A stretch of 64,000 nt of DNA. Source: Streptococcus varani. GTDB taxonomy: Bacteria; Bacillota; Bacilli; Lactobacillales; Streptococcaceae. Shown here one piece after another: positions 1 through 8,015 of this stretch. The DNA is taken from NCBI RefSeq assembly GCF_001375655.1, contig NZ_CTEN01000004.1, forward strand, positions 124,001 to 188,000. The letters run 5' to 3'. A program made the translations under genes and the position numbers. How positions within the stretch are numbered: position 1 is the first letter of the stretch; each line of letters starts with the position of its first letter. A model generated the notes under the pieces. The model worked only from the letters and a program-made list of their open reading frames with translations. It was not told the DNA's origin and did no database searches.

Positions 1-1619
1 TTTTGTACCATGACCAAATCAGCTGACTCCATAGCAATGGCTGAACCTGATCCCATAGCGATACCAACATGAGCATTGGCAAGGGCTGGAGCATCATTGA
101 TCCCATCTCCAATCATGGCAACTTGCTTGCCGGCAGTCTGGCTCATTTGGACATCCTGAATTTTGTCTTGCGGTAGGCAATTGGCACGGTAATCCGTCAC
201 TCCTACTTCTTTTGCAATCCTTTCTGCTACTGCTTCATTATCCCCAGTCAACATCACTACCTCAACACCCGCTTTTTGGAAATCATGGACAGCTTGTGCA
301 GATTCTGGACGAACTTGGTCGGCTAAGGTCAGATAACCAATTACGGTATCATCCTCAGCTACAATCACTGTCGTTTGTCCTTTGGTCAAACCATGAGCAT
401 AGGCATATGGATCCTTATAATCAGCAAAAGCAGCTGGCTTACCAACTCGAATATTGTCACAAATTAAACCCATACCAGATTCTTCTTCAACGACCAAATT
501 AGCTGGTACTTGTGATAAATCCACAGTCGAGAAATGTTTGACAATGGCTTGGGCAATGGGATGATGAGATCCTTGTTCCATAGCAATGACTATTGGTAAG
601 AGACGGTCAGGTAAGTAGAAATCTAGAACTTCAAAGTTACCATAGGTCAAGGTTCCAGTTTTATCGGAGTAAATTAAATTAATAGAGGCCAAGTTTTCCA
701 AAGCCGTACCACCTTTGATCAGAACGCCAATTCGAGCACCTTTACTGATAGCACTAAGGGTAGCAGGTGTCACAGAAGCAACCAAAGCACAAGGGCTAGC
801 AACTGTCAGCAAAACCATTCCACGATAAAAGGCTTGATGAAATCCTAAACCTTGCAGATAATAGAGAGCAGCAATAAATAGAGGGACCGCCAAGAAAACT
901 CCGATGACATAGAAGCGTTCAAAACGGTCGATAGCAGCTCCAATTTTTGATGGTTGAGTTTGAGCTTGTTCCACCATGCGGATGATATTTGAAAAAACTG
1001 TCTCATCACTGGTCTTGCTTACTTTGAGAGTAACGGCTCCACCTTCATTGAGGGTACCTGCAAAAACCTCAGCTCCCATTTTCTTCTCAACTGGGACAGC
1101 TTCTCCCGTCAAAGCCATTTCATTGACGGTTGTCGGATTCAGTGCTTGACTATCAATTGGAATCTGGTTTCCTTTTGCTACTAAAATAGTATCTCCCACC
1201 TTGAGTTGGCTGGTTGCTACTTCTACTGTTTGCCCATCAGCTTTTAGGAGTTGAGCGGTATCTGGAACTTGTGACATAAGACTAGAAATAGCCTTGGTCG
1301 ATTTTTCTGTCGCATAGGCTTCCAAAACCTCAGCGGTCGCAAAGATAAAGAGCAGAATAGCTCCTTCACTTTCCTCCTGAATGACCATGGCACCAAGAGC
1401 AGCCAATATCATCAGCAAGTCCACATTGGGGGATTTGTTTTCAAGCGTTTCACGAATCGCTTTTTTGGTAGCATAGTAGCCTAAGAAGAAAATAGCCAAA
1501 TAAAGGAATATTCTTCCCACGAGTGGTGATTGAGATTGCGTAACCATCCCTATCAGGAGGGAAATAGTTCCTAAAATAACAAATTGTGCCGTCCGTTGGG
1601 TTTTAATATAATGAAACAT
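1..1619 (-). CDS. P1B-type heavy-metal-transporting ATPase (SPC class), 3' end outside window
   Basis: At least 539 residues, running off the left edge. It would be an inner-membrane metal exporter driven by ATP. The reverse strand reads the phosphorylation motif DKTGTLT near 651-665 and the hinge motif GDGINDAPAL near 85-115, both diagnostic of P-type ATPases. The metal-site motif in the membrane is SPC (near 787-795) rather than the CPC of Cu/Zn/Cd pumps, and there is no N-terminal metal-binding domain. Both traits point to the P1B-4 group (CoaT, CtpD, PfeT, PmtA), which exports Fe(II) or Co(II). The ATG follows a GGAGG ribosome site. The 5' leader of about 300 nt contains a structured RNA. 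Family assignment is strong; the metal is inference. In S. pyogenes the PerR regulon includes such a pump, and the neighbouring cupin gene has a PerR-like box. Confidence 0.85.
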   Translation of the reverse strand, partial: MFHYIKTQRTAQFVILGTISLLIGMVTQSQSPLVGRIFLYLAIFFLGYYATKKAIRETLENKSPNVDLLMILAALGAMVIQEESEGAILLFIFATAEVLEAYATEKSTKAISSLMSQVPDTAQLLKADGQTVEVATSQLKVGDTILVAKGNQIPIDSQALNPTTVNEMALTGEAVPVEKKMGAEVFAGTLNEGGAVTLKVSKTSDETVFSNIIRMVEQAQTQPSKIGAAIDRFERFYVIGVFLAVPLFIAALYYLQGLGFHQAFYRGMVLLTVASPCALVASVTPATLSAISKGARIGVLIKGGTALENLASINLIYSDKTGTLTYGNFEVLDFYLPDRLLPIVIAMEQGSHHPIAQAIVKHFSTVDLSQVPANLVVEEESGMGLICDNIRVGKPAAFADYKDPYAYAHGLTKGQTTVIVAEDDTVIGYLTLADQVRPESAQAVHDFQKAGVEVVMLTGDNEAVAERIAKEVGVTDYRANCLPQDKIQDVQMSQTAGKQVAMIGDGINDAPALANAHVGIAMGSGSAIAMESADLVMVQ

Positions 1620-1769
1620 AAAGATATCCTCCATAATTATAATTCTGAACTATTTTTATCTGAAAAACGAAAATTGATAGCTGGTTGAGTTATTGGCAAA
1701 ACCAACTATAGTCAATTGAAAAAGGTTTGTAGGAGAAATAGATCAGCGACATCACTTTATGTTGATATA

Positions 1770-1926
1770 TAAAAAAGTGTATACCTATGGACAGTAATTG
1801 TACTGTCTCACAGGCACGCACTCTAACATCTAGACATTGTGGTCTGCTGTCTCCACGCTTGGAGACCCGGCTGCATAAATCTCACGATTTACCGCTTGTT
1901 CTTATTCAATTAAACTTATTTTCTAA
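1770..1926 (-). ncRNA. Structured RNA with own promoter and terminator in the leader of the metal ATPase
   Basis: A promoter at 1931-1959 would start a transcript near 1924. Its first 155 nt fold into consecutive hairpins: AAATC/GATTT (1877-1890), GTCTCC/GGAGAC (1849-1866), AGAC/GTCT (1832-1845), and GACAGTA/TACTGTC (1790-1807). The last is enclosed by an outer helix pairing 1812-1822 with 1776-1786, which is followed at once by six U residues. The final element looks like an intrinsic terminator, so the RNA is either an attenuating leader (possible metal riboswitch) for the ATPase or a small RNA. I could not match it to a riboswitch class I remember. Structure is read by eye; function is inference. 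Confidence 0.5.
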
Positions 1927-1930
1927 CTTC

Positions 1931-1959
1931 ATTTTAGCACTTTTACTGAAGTTGTGCAA
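1931..1959 (-). promoter_or_regulatory. Promoter for the structured leader RNA
   Basis: On the minus strand TTGCAC (1954-1959) and TAAAAT (1931-1936) are separated by 17 bases, a near-consensus sigma-A promoter pointing to the metal ATPase gene. Confidence 0.6.
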
Positions 1960-2102
1960 GCGTTTTTTTTAAAACTTTTTCTTAGCACACGAAAGGCCTG
2001 ATACTGAAAGAAAGTCAAAAATAGATGAGACAAAGCAACGTAGGCAGGCCTAATGAGCAACAAAGAGCTTTACCAAAATATCCTTTTGTTTTTCAAAGAG
2101 TA

Positions 2103-2525
2103 TTAGTGTTCGTTTGGATCATTGCGGGCGTCATCATGAGTGGGATGAAGAGTTCCAAAAACATGGTCTGGTCCCCCATAGATGGTATAAAGTTTCAATG
2201 GTTCATCACCAGTATTGGTAACATTATGCCAAGTATCAGCAGGAACAAAGATAGCATGATCAGCAGAAACTTCCACTTCAAAGTTTAAATTATCTTCACT
2301 TGGTCCCATTTGGCAAAGGCCTTTTCCTGATTCAATACGTAAGAACTGCTCAATGCCATGGTGCGTTTCCAAGCCGATATCATCACCAGGCTCGATAGAC
2401 ATCACTGTCAATTGAATTTTATCTCCAGTCCATAGTGTTGTCCGATAATTACTATTTTCAAGGGTCACACCCTCCATATCGATTACCAAAGGTTCTTTAC
2501 CTTTATCACTAGTATCAAAAGTCAT
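2103..2525 (-). CDS. Single-domain cupin protein
   Basis: A 140-residue cupin. Metal-ligand candidates are a His pair in the first cupin motif (ETHHGIEQF, around residues 54-62) and His in the second (DTWHNVTN, around residue 99). The substrate is unknown. The ATG at 2525 is chosen because AAAGGAGG lies just upstream; a longer reading frame to 2585 would run through the promoter. The promoter overlaps a PerR-box-like palindrome, which suggests a link to peroxide or metal stress. It stands alone between the metal ATPase leader and divergent pavA. Confidence 0.85.
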   Translation of the reverse strand: MTFDTSDKGKEPLVIDMEGVTLENSNYRTTLWTGDKIQLTVMSIEPGDDIGLETHHGIEQFLRIESGKGLCQMGPSEDNLNFEVEVSADHAIFVPADTWHNVTNTGDEPLKLYTIYGGPDHVFGTLHPTHDDARNDPNEH

Positions 2526-2556
2526 TGTCTTATCCTCCTTTAAATTTCTTATCTTA

Positions 2557-2585
2557 ATTATAATCATTCTAATAAAATGCGTCAA
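2557..2585 (-). promoter_or_regulatory. Cupin gene promoter overlapping a PerR-box-like palindrome
   Basis: Minus-strand TTGACG (2580-2585), 17-base spacer, TATAAT (2557-2562). Overlapping the -10, TTAGAATGATTATAA (2558-2572) matches the PerR consensus TTATAATNATTATAA at all but one fixed position. A repressor bound there would block RNA polymerase. Confidence 0.7.
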
Positions 2586-2655
2586 GAATTTTCTATTAGC
2601 AACAAGCTGGTCCTAACAAAATCCCTTACTCCAAATACTTTAGCTTGCCACTACT

Positions 2656-2666
2656 TATGGTATAAT
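2656..2666 (+). promoter_or_regulatory. Extended -10 promoter of pavA
   Basis: TATGGTATAAT, the extended -10 seen repeatedly in this window, about 30 bases before the pavA start. No good -35 is visible. Confidence 0.6.
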
Positions 2667-2696
2667 AGAAAAACTAATAGAAACTGAGGAAAAAAC

Positions 2697-4346
2697 ATGT
2701 CCTTCGATGGATTTTTTTTACACCATATAACGGCTGAATTACAGGAAAAATTTCTGGGAGGCCGGATCCAAAAAATCAACCAACCCTTTGAACAGGAATT
2801 AGTTCTGAACATCCGAAGCCAAGGTCAGAGCCAAAAACTCTTGATTTCTGCTCATTCGGTATTTGGACGCATTCAGCTTACCCAGACAGAATTTACCAAT
2901 CCAAAAACGCCCAATACCTTTACCATGATTCTCCGAAAATATTTGCAAGGTGCCAAAATTGAATCACTGAAACAAATAGAGAATGACCGGATTTTGGAAA
3001 TTGCCGTATCCAACAAAGATGAGATTGGGGATCAGATCCAAGCTACTCTCGTCGTTGAAATCATGGGAAAACATAGCAATATTATTTTGGTTGATAAAAG
3101 TGAAAATAGGATTATTGAAGCCATCAAACATGTCGGTTTTTCACAAAATTCTTATCGGACAATCTTGCCCGGTTCAACCTACATCTATCCACCTCAGTCA
3201 GAGGCTAGAAATCCCTTTAGCATAAAGGAAGAAAAACTCTTCGAACTATTGAACACTGAAGAGTTAAGTCCTAAAAATTTGCAGATCCTCTTTCAAGGAT
3301 TGGGGAGAGACACAGCAACCGAACTTTCTTCACAATTGGGTTCGGACAAACTCAAGCATTTTCAAAGATTTTTTAAACAAGCCTGTCAAGCATCTTTGAC
3401 AGAAAAATCTTTTTCTGCCGTGGCGTTTTCTGATAGTTCTAGAAGTTTTGATAGTCTTTCTGAACTTTTGGACTATTACTATCAAGATAAGGCTGAACGG
3501 GACCGCGTTGCGCAACAAGCCAATGAATTGATCAAACGTGTTTCCGGCGAATTGGAGAAAAATCGGAAAAAATTGGTCAAACAAGAAGAGGAACGAGTAG
3601 CTACTGAGAATGCGGAAGACTTTCGTCAAAAAGGAGAGTTGCTGACGACCTATCTCCATCAAGTGCCCAATAATCTCCCAAGTGTCACCTTGGACAATTA
3701 CTATACTGGCCAAACGATCGATATCAGCTTAGATGTGACGGTCACTCCTAGCCAAAATGCGCAACGTTATTTTAAGAAGTACCAGAAACTAAAGGAAGCT
3801 GTCAAACATTTGACGAATTTGCTAGAAGAAACAAAAGCGACTATTCATTATTTGGAAAGCGTTGAAACTCTGCTTAACCAAGCAAGTCTAGCGGAAATTG
3901 ATGAGATTCGTGAGGAGCTGATTGAGACAGGATATTTGAAACGCCGCCATCGTGAAAAGATAGCCAAGCGTCAAAAACCAGAAGCTTACCAGGCTAGAGA
4001 TGGTAAAACAATCATTTTAGTTGGAAAAAATAATCTGCAAAATGATCAACTGTCCTTTAAGATAGCTAAAAAAGGTGAACTATGGTTCCATGCCAAGGAC
4101 ATTCCGGGCAGCCATGTGATCATTACGGATAATTTGGATCCATCCGACGAAGTCAAAACGGACGCCGCTGAACTAGCTGCCTACTTCTCCAAATCTCGCC
4201 ACTCAAATCTGGTTCCAGTCGACATGATTGAAGCCAAGAAACTCCACAAACCGACAGGTGGGAAACCAGGCTTTGTTACCTATAGGGGACAAAAAACACT
4301 ACGGGTCACACCGAGCGAAGAAAAAATAAAATCCATGAAAATCTAA
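2697..4346 (+). CDS. pavA: Fibronectin-binding protein A / RqcH-like NFACT protein
   Basis: 549 residues, full length for streptococcal PavA/FbpA. The N-terminal two thirds form the FbpA (NFACT-N) region with a charged coiled-coil stretch around residues 270-300 and 360-400. The C-terminal NFACT-R domain (about residues 435-549) contains GELWFHAKDIPGSHVII. In bacteria the family includes RqcH, which acts on stalled 50S subunits in ribosome quality control; in pneumococcus PavA is also described as a surface fibronectin-binding adhesin. No signal peptide or LPXTG anchor is present. Monocistronic: own promoter before, hairpin terminator right after the stop. Confidence 0.93.
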   Translation: MSFDGFFLHHITAELQEKFLGGRIQKINQPFEQELVLNIRSQGQSQKLLISAHSVFGRIQLTQTEFTNPKTPNTFTMILRKYLQGAKIESLKQIENDRILEIAVSNKDEIGDQIQATLVVEIMGKHSNIILVDKSENRIIEAIKHVGFSQNSYRTILPGSTYIYPPQSEARNPFSIKEEKLFELLNTEELSPKNLQILFQGLGRDTATELSSQLGSDKLKHFQRFFKQACQASLTEKSFSAVAFSDSSRSFDSLSELLDYYYQDKAERDRVAQQANELIKRVSGELEKNRKKLVKQEEERVATENAEDFRQKGELLTTYLHQVPNNLPSVTLDNYYTGQTIDISLDVTVTPSQNAQRYFKKYQKLKEAVKHLTNLLEETKATIHYLESVETLLNQASLAEIDEIREELIETGYLKRRHREKIAKRQKPEAYQARDGKTIILVGKNNLQNDQLSFKIAKKGELWFHAKDIPGSHVIITDNLDPSDEVKTDAAELAAYFSKSRHSNLVPVDMIEAKKLHKPTGGKPGFVTYRGQKTLRVTPSEEKIKSMKI

Positions 4347-4362
4347 TTCATGGATTTTTTTA
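4330..4362 (+). terminator. Intrinsic terminator of pavA
   Basis: AATCCATGAA (4330-4339) pairs with TTCATGGATT (4347-4356) and is followed by a T run. The stem overlaps the end of the gene. Confidence 0.85.
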
Positions 4363-4411
4363 TTACTTGTTAGTATTTAAAGACTTCTTGACACCAATCA
4401 AGCCATTTTTC

Positions 4412-4741
4412 CTAGTAGTCTTTTCCCGATAAGATACGCTCTGCTAAGTCAACTACGGTCCAAATATCTCTTTCTTCCGCTGTCTTGACACAAAATAGAT
4501 ATGCCTCCCAATCTAACTCATCTTCATCCCATATAACTGGGAGTTCTTGCCAACCTAATACATATGCTAAATAAGCTCTCGTATGTCCATCCGTAAAAAA
4601 TATTCGGTTCCCTATTTTCTTTATCGGAACTGGAGGAAATATTTCTACATTTGCCATTTCCATCCACTCCTTCAGCAATTTTATTTTCTTTTCAGACAAA
4701 AACAATTGACTAAGTTGAATATCAAGTATATTCATTTTCAT
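4412..4741 (-). CDS. Small ParB/sulfiredoxin-like domain protein
   Basis: 109 residues from the ATG at 4741. It contains FFTDGHTRAYLAYVLGW (around residues 47-63), which resembles the DGxHR core of ParB/sulfiredoxin-fold proteins. No specific function can be assigned. The start lies one base after the TAG that would end an unshifted acetolactate decarboxylase gene, so it looks translationally coupled to it. A longer frame reading to 4759 would begin inside that upstream gene. Confidence 0.65.
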   Translation of the reverse strand: MKMNILDIQLSQLFLSEKKIKLLKEWMEMANVEIFPPVPIKKIGNRIFFTDGHTRAYLAYVLGWQELPVIWDEDELDWEAYLFCVKTAEERDIWTVVDLAERILSGKDY

Positions 4742-4755
4742 GCTATTCTGCCTTA

Positions 4756-5460
4756 TCAATATCTTCTCTTACTTCTTTGGCATTGAATTTGGCAAAGAGG
4801 TAAGAGAAGATATTGAACTGGAAAGCGTTGATCTAATTGATCGACCGCTCCCACTTCTACCGTTCCTTGTGTGATGACATAGTCTAGGACATGGCCACCG
4901 AAACGATGATCATCTGAAATAAAGTGGAGATGGTAGCCGGCTACACTGACACCGTGGAAAATTTCAGGTGTCCAAAAACCAAGGATGGTCCCAGTAATAT
5001 TTTCTCTCGTAAACTCCGGTTGATGGCTAGCGACATCCGCAAACTTTCGATCCGAGCTTGATTTTGGTATCATACGGACATGCATTTGAGCAAAGTGCCC
5101 ATGAATCTTAATGGAACGAAAAAGATTTTCTCCGTCATAATACGATTCAATTCTAGCCTGCAATTCCTTATGGGTCATCTCAAAGCGTTGTTTAAAGATG
5201 ACTTCAGCCTGATGAAAGATGACAGCTGCATAGGGAACCTTGACATCTGAACTGACTTCGATCACTTCTGGTTCTTTGCCAGATCCCTTAGCTTGGTAAG
5301 CTTTTCCATCCAGAATGATCAATTCACCATCGATGGCGTCTAGGGTTCCAATTCCCAAATCACCATGCTGCAGTAATTCGCCAATGGTCAGAGAACCCTC
5401 ATATAGACCGGCCATCAGAGCTCCCAGAGTATTGTATTGAAATAATTTATTTGCTTCCAT
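4756..5460 (-). CDS. budA: Alpha-acetolactate decarboxylase with 3' frameshift
   Basis: Converts 2-acetolactate to acetoin in pyruvate overflow metabolism. The body is typical of BudA/AldB (234 residues as read): FQYNTLGALMAGLYEG at the N terminus, IHGHFAQMHVRMIP, and SVAGYHLHFISDDHRFGGHV with the metal-binding histidines. After QRFPVQ the frame leaves the family pattern. Shifting by one base at about 4793-4806 restores YLFAKFNAKEVREDIDKAE and a TAG at 4743-4745, close to the lactococcal ending as I recall it. A one-base insertion thus replaces the conserved C-terminal tail. Start ATG 5460 overlaps the end of the TPR gene region. It may be a sequencing error or a real loss-of-function change. 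Confidence 0.85.
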   Translation of the reverse strand: MEANKLFQYNTLGALMAGLYEGSLTIGELLQHGDLGIGTLDAIDGELIILDGKAYQAKGSGKEPEVIEVSSDVKVPYAAVIFHQAEVIFKQRFEMTHKELQARIESYYDGENLFRSIKIHGHFAQMHVRMIPKSSSDRKFADVASHQPEFTRENITGTILGFWTPEIFHGVSVAGYHLHFISDDHRFGGHVLDYVITQGTVEVGAVDQLDQRFPVQYLLLPLCQIQCQRSKRRY

Positions 5461-5464
5461 ATTC

Positions 5465-6697
5465 CTAATCTTCTTGATTGTAAAATTCTTGCATAGCAAT
5501 ATCATCTGGTACCAAATGTAGATAGCGATGAGCCCATTCTCTAGCCTCAGAAATGGATCCTTCCTGCTTCAATGCCTGGACATAATCAGCCAGAAACTCT
5601 GGATTATCAGCTAGTTCAACTTTCAACTCATCAAACAAGTCCAGGGCCTTCTCATCCTCCTCCAGAGCTTGATAGGCCTTAGCAATATTCCAGCGGGCTA
5701 AGACATTATCTAGGTCGTCCGATGCAAGAGCCACAACAGCATCAAAACGTTCTTGTTCCAGATATAGATTGGTCAAGCGCAGAATGATTTCATCCATATC
5801 ATCTGCATCTTCTTTGGCCTTGAGGAGATAGTCTTCGGCAGCTTGATTGTCGTGATTTTCATAGGCATACTGGGAAGCTAAGAGCAAGAGAACGGAATCA
5901 AATTCATTCTTAACAAGGCCTTTCTCAACCATAGCGAGGGCCTCATCTAGTTTATGCTCAGCATGAAGCGATTGGGCATAGGCATATTCATAGCCTTCAA
6001 AATCAGGATTGATGGTATCCAACTGTTTGAAGTAAAGATTGGCCTTTTGACATTCTTCTTGATCATACAAGAGCGTTGCCAATTCATAAACAGTCTGGTC
6101 ATCATACTCCAGCTCCACCGCTTTTTCCAAGAACTCAATAGCAACTTCAAATTTTCCTAGACTAGCATAGGCAAGTCCAATACGCTGATAAGTTGATACA
6201 CCAACCATATCATAGATTTCACGATTGTCCAACTGTACATATCCCTGAATAGCTTCCTTGAAATTGCCTAATTCCATATCTAACTCAGCCAAACCAAAGG
6301 TTAAAATAGGGTCCTCAGCCAAACTGGTCGCTTCCAGCAGTTTTTCACGAGCCACATCTGCTAAACCTTCTGACTGATAAAGATCTGCCTTTACTAACAA
6401 GGCTTCAACATAATAGGGACTGCTCTTAGAAATATTCTCCAGATAAGCAAAGGCTTCTTCAATGGCTCCATCCTCGTTAGCAATCTGAGCCAAATTCAGA
6501 TAAAGTTCTGGAAAATCTTCTACCAGTTGAAGATAGATTTCTTTTGCCTGCGGGTAAAAACCAATCGATTCTAGATAAGTGCCTAAATCATAGAGAGTTT
6601 CCTCATCATCCTCAAGCAAGGCCTCCTCAAAATAAGCCTGAGCGGCTTCCAAATCTTGTTGCTCTAGAGTATAGAGCATTTTTTCACTCTTATTCAC
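5465..6697 (-). CDS. Tetratricopeptide-repeat protein
   Basis: 410 residues of acidic alpha-helical TPR repeats throughout (for example ALLVKADLYQSEGLADVA and DPILTFGLAELDMELGNF). It lacks a signal peptide or membrane segment, so it is probably a cytoplasmic scaffold. The partner is unknown. The GTG start at 6697 follows GAGG and overlaps the end of the AI-2E-family gene by 8 bases; an internal ATG at 6679 is an alternative. Conserved in streptococci next to AI-2E-family permeases as far as I recall. Confidence 0.85.
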   Translation of the reverse strand: MNKSEKMLYTLEQQDLEAAQAYFEEALLEDDEETLYDLGTYLESIGFYPQAKEIYLQLVEDFPELYLNLAQIANEDGAIEEAFAYLENISKSSPYYVEALLVKADLYQSEGLADVAREKLLEATSLAEDPILTFGLAELDMELGNFKEAIQGYVQLDNREIYDMVGVSTYQRIGLAYASLGKFEVAIEFLEKAVELEYDDQTVYELATLLYDQEECQKANLYFKQLDTINPDFEGYEYAYAQSLHAEHKLDEALAMVEKGLVKNEFDSVLLLLASQYAYENHDNQAAEDYLLKAKEDADDMDEIILRLTNLYLEQERFDAVVALASDDLDNVLARWNIAKAYQALEEDEKALDLFDELKVELADNPEFLADYVQALKQEGSISEAREWAHRYLHLVPDDIAMQEFYNQED

Positions 6698-7871
6698 TTA
6701 CTACCTCAGTTTTATCATTATTTGTCAAATTACTTTCTTCATAAAGACCACTATACTGCTTATACCACTCAAAAATCGCCTTTACAACCACCTTGATAGA
6801 GGCATAAATCGGAATTCCCAAAAGCACGCCTAGAACTCCATACATTTGGCCAGATGTTAGGAGTATAAAAAGTATAGTGATAGGATGGATATTGAGCGAA
6901 CTGCCGATGATGAGTGGAGTAACAAATCGTCCTTCAATGGTTTGTTCAACCATAAAGACAATCAATACCTTAACCAACATAAGGGGACCAGCCACTAAAC
7001 CCAAGATTACAGCAGGAATCATAGCTAAGAACGAACCTAAATAAGGGATCAAGTTTAAAAATCCTGCTAAAATTCCAAGAGTAACCGGATAAGAAAGCCC
7101 AATAATAGAGAAGAAAATGGAGAACATAAGGGCAACTATAATGGCTACTGTCACTTGACCTCGTACATAATTGGATAGTTGATTATTCATATCCGTCAAA
7201 ACTGTTCCGACGGGTTGGCGCCAGCTTGTTGGCAGGTTCTTGGTAATATGACCTTTCAAATCTTTCCCATCTCTCAACAAATAAAAGAGGATAAAGGGCA
7301 TAATCAGTACCGCAACTAAAATTTGAGAAGCTGTTGAAATAAAACCACTTGCCCAACCAACCGCGCTAGAAGAGAGATTCTGAGCAAAGGAAATAGCTTG
7401 CTCATTTAAGCGTTCCATCACATCGATGACTGCTGGACGAAATTGAGCAAAACGATCGTCCTCCAATAAAGTCGTTACTTGCTCTTCAATATTTTGAATA
7501 TAATTTGGAACATTTCTGGCAAAGGAAACAATCTGCTCTTGTATGTTAGGAATAGCAACTGCTAGTCCCCATACCAAGAGAAAGACGATAAAAACAAAAA
7601 CGATAGAAATAGCAATTGTTCGAGATACTTTGAGTCTTTCTAACCAATTGACGATTGGATTTAACAAATAATAGAGCAGACCTGTCAATATCATAGGCAG
7701 TAGAACAACCCCTAGAAAACTAACAATCGGTTTAACCACATACCCCACCTTGGTAAATAAGAATAGGTTGACCAAAACCAATAGAATCACCAATAAAAAA
7801 GCAACAGCCTGATTATTTATAAACCAATTATAGAACCAAGAATTGAAAAACTTGTGCCTTCTCTCTTGCAT
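6690..7871 (-). CDS. AI-2E family (UPF0118) membrane transporter
   Basis: 393 residues with hydrophobic segments near residues 20-60, 80-100, 160-190 and a cluster in the C-terminal half, the usual arrangement for AI-2E/PerM permeases. The family includes the E. coli AI-2 exporter TqsA and sodium/proton antiporters; the cargo here is unknown. The ATG at 7871 has GAGG six bases upstream; the GTG at 7883 is less likely. Cotranscribed with the TPR gene. Confidence 0.88.
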   Translation of the reverse strand: MQERRHKFFNSWFYNWFINNQAVAFLLVILLVLVNLFLFTKVGYVVKPIVSFLGVVLLPMILTGLLYYLLNPIVNWLERLKVSRTIAISIVFVFIVFLLVWGLAVAIPNIQEQIVSFARNVPNYIQNIEEQVTTLLEDDRFAQFRPAVIDVMERLNEQAISFAQNLSSSAVGWASGFISTASQILVAVLIMPFILFYLLRDGKDLKGHITKNLPTSWRQPVGTVLTDMNNQLSNYVRGQVTVAIIVALMFSIFFSIIGLSYPVTLGILAGFLNLIPYLGSFLAMIPAVILGLVAGPLMLVKVLIVFMVEQTIEGRFVTPLIIGSSLNIHPITILFILLTSGQMYGVLGVLLGIPIYASIKVVVKAIFEWYKQYSGLYEESNLTNNDKTEVVSE

Positions 7872-7975
7872 AGGAAACCTCACTCAACATTTTCTTCTAT
7901 TGTATCATTTTCTTGTCTATTTGCGTGATTTTTTACAGGAAAGCCCTTACTAAAAATGATAACTTTTACACATTT

Positions 7976-7986
7976 TATGGTATAAT
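7976..7986 (+). promoter_or_regulatory. Extended -10 promoter
   Basis: TATGGTATAAT about 30 bases upstream of the lactonase-like gene. Confidence 0.6.
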
Positions 7987-8015
7987 GGACAAAATATAAA
8001 AAAGAGGTAAACTCC

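Noticed and set aside
1787..2288. Two plus-strand open frames between the metal ATPase and the cupin gene
   Set aside because: One lies antisense to the structured leader RNA, the other is antisense to the cupin gene; neither has protein-like features.
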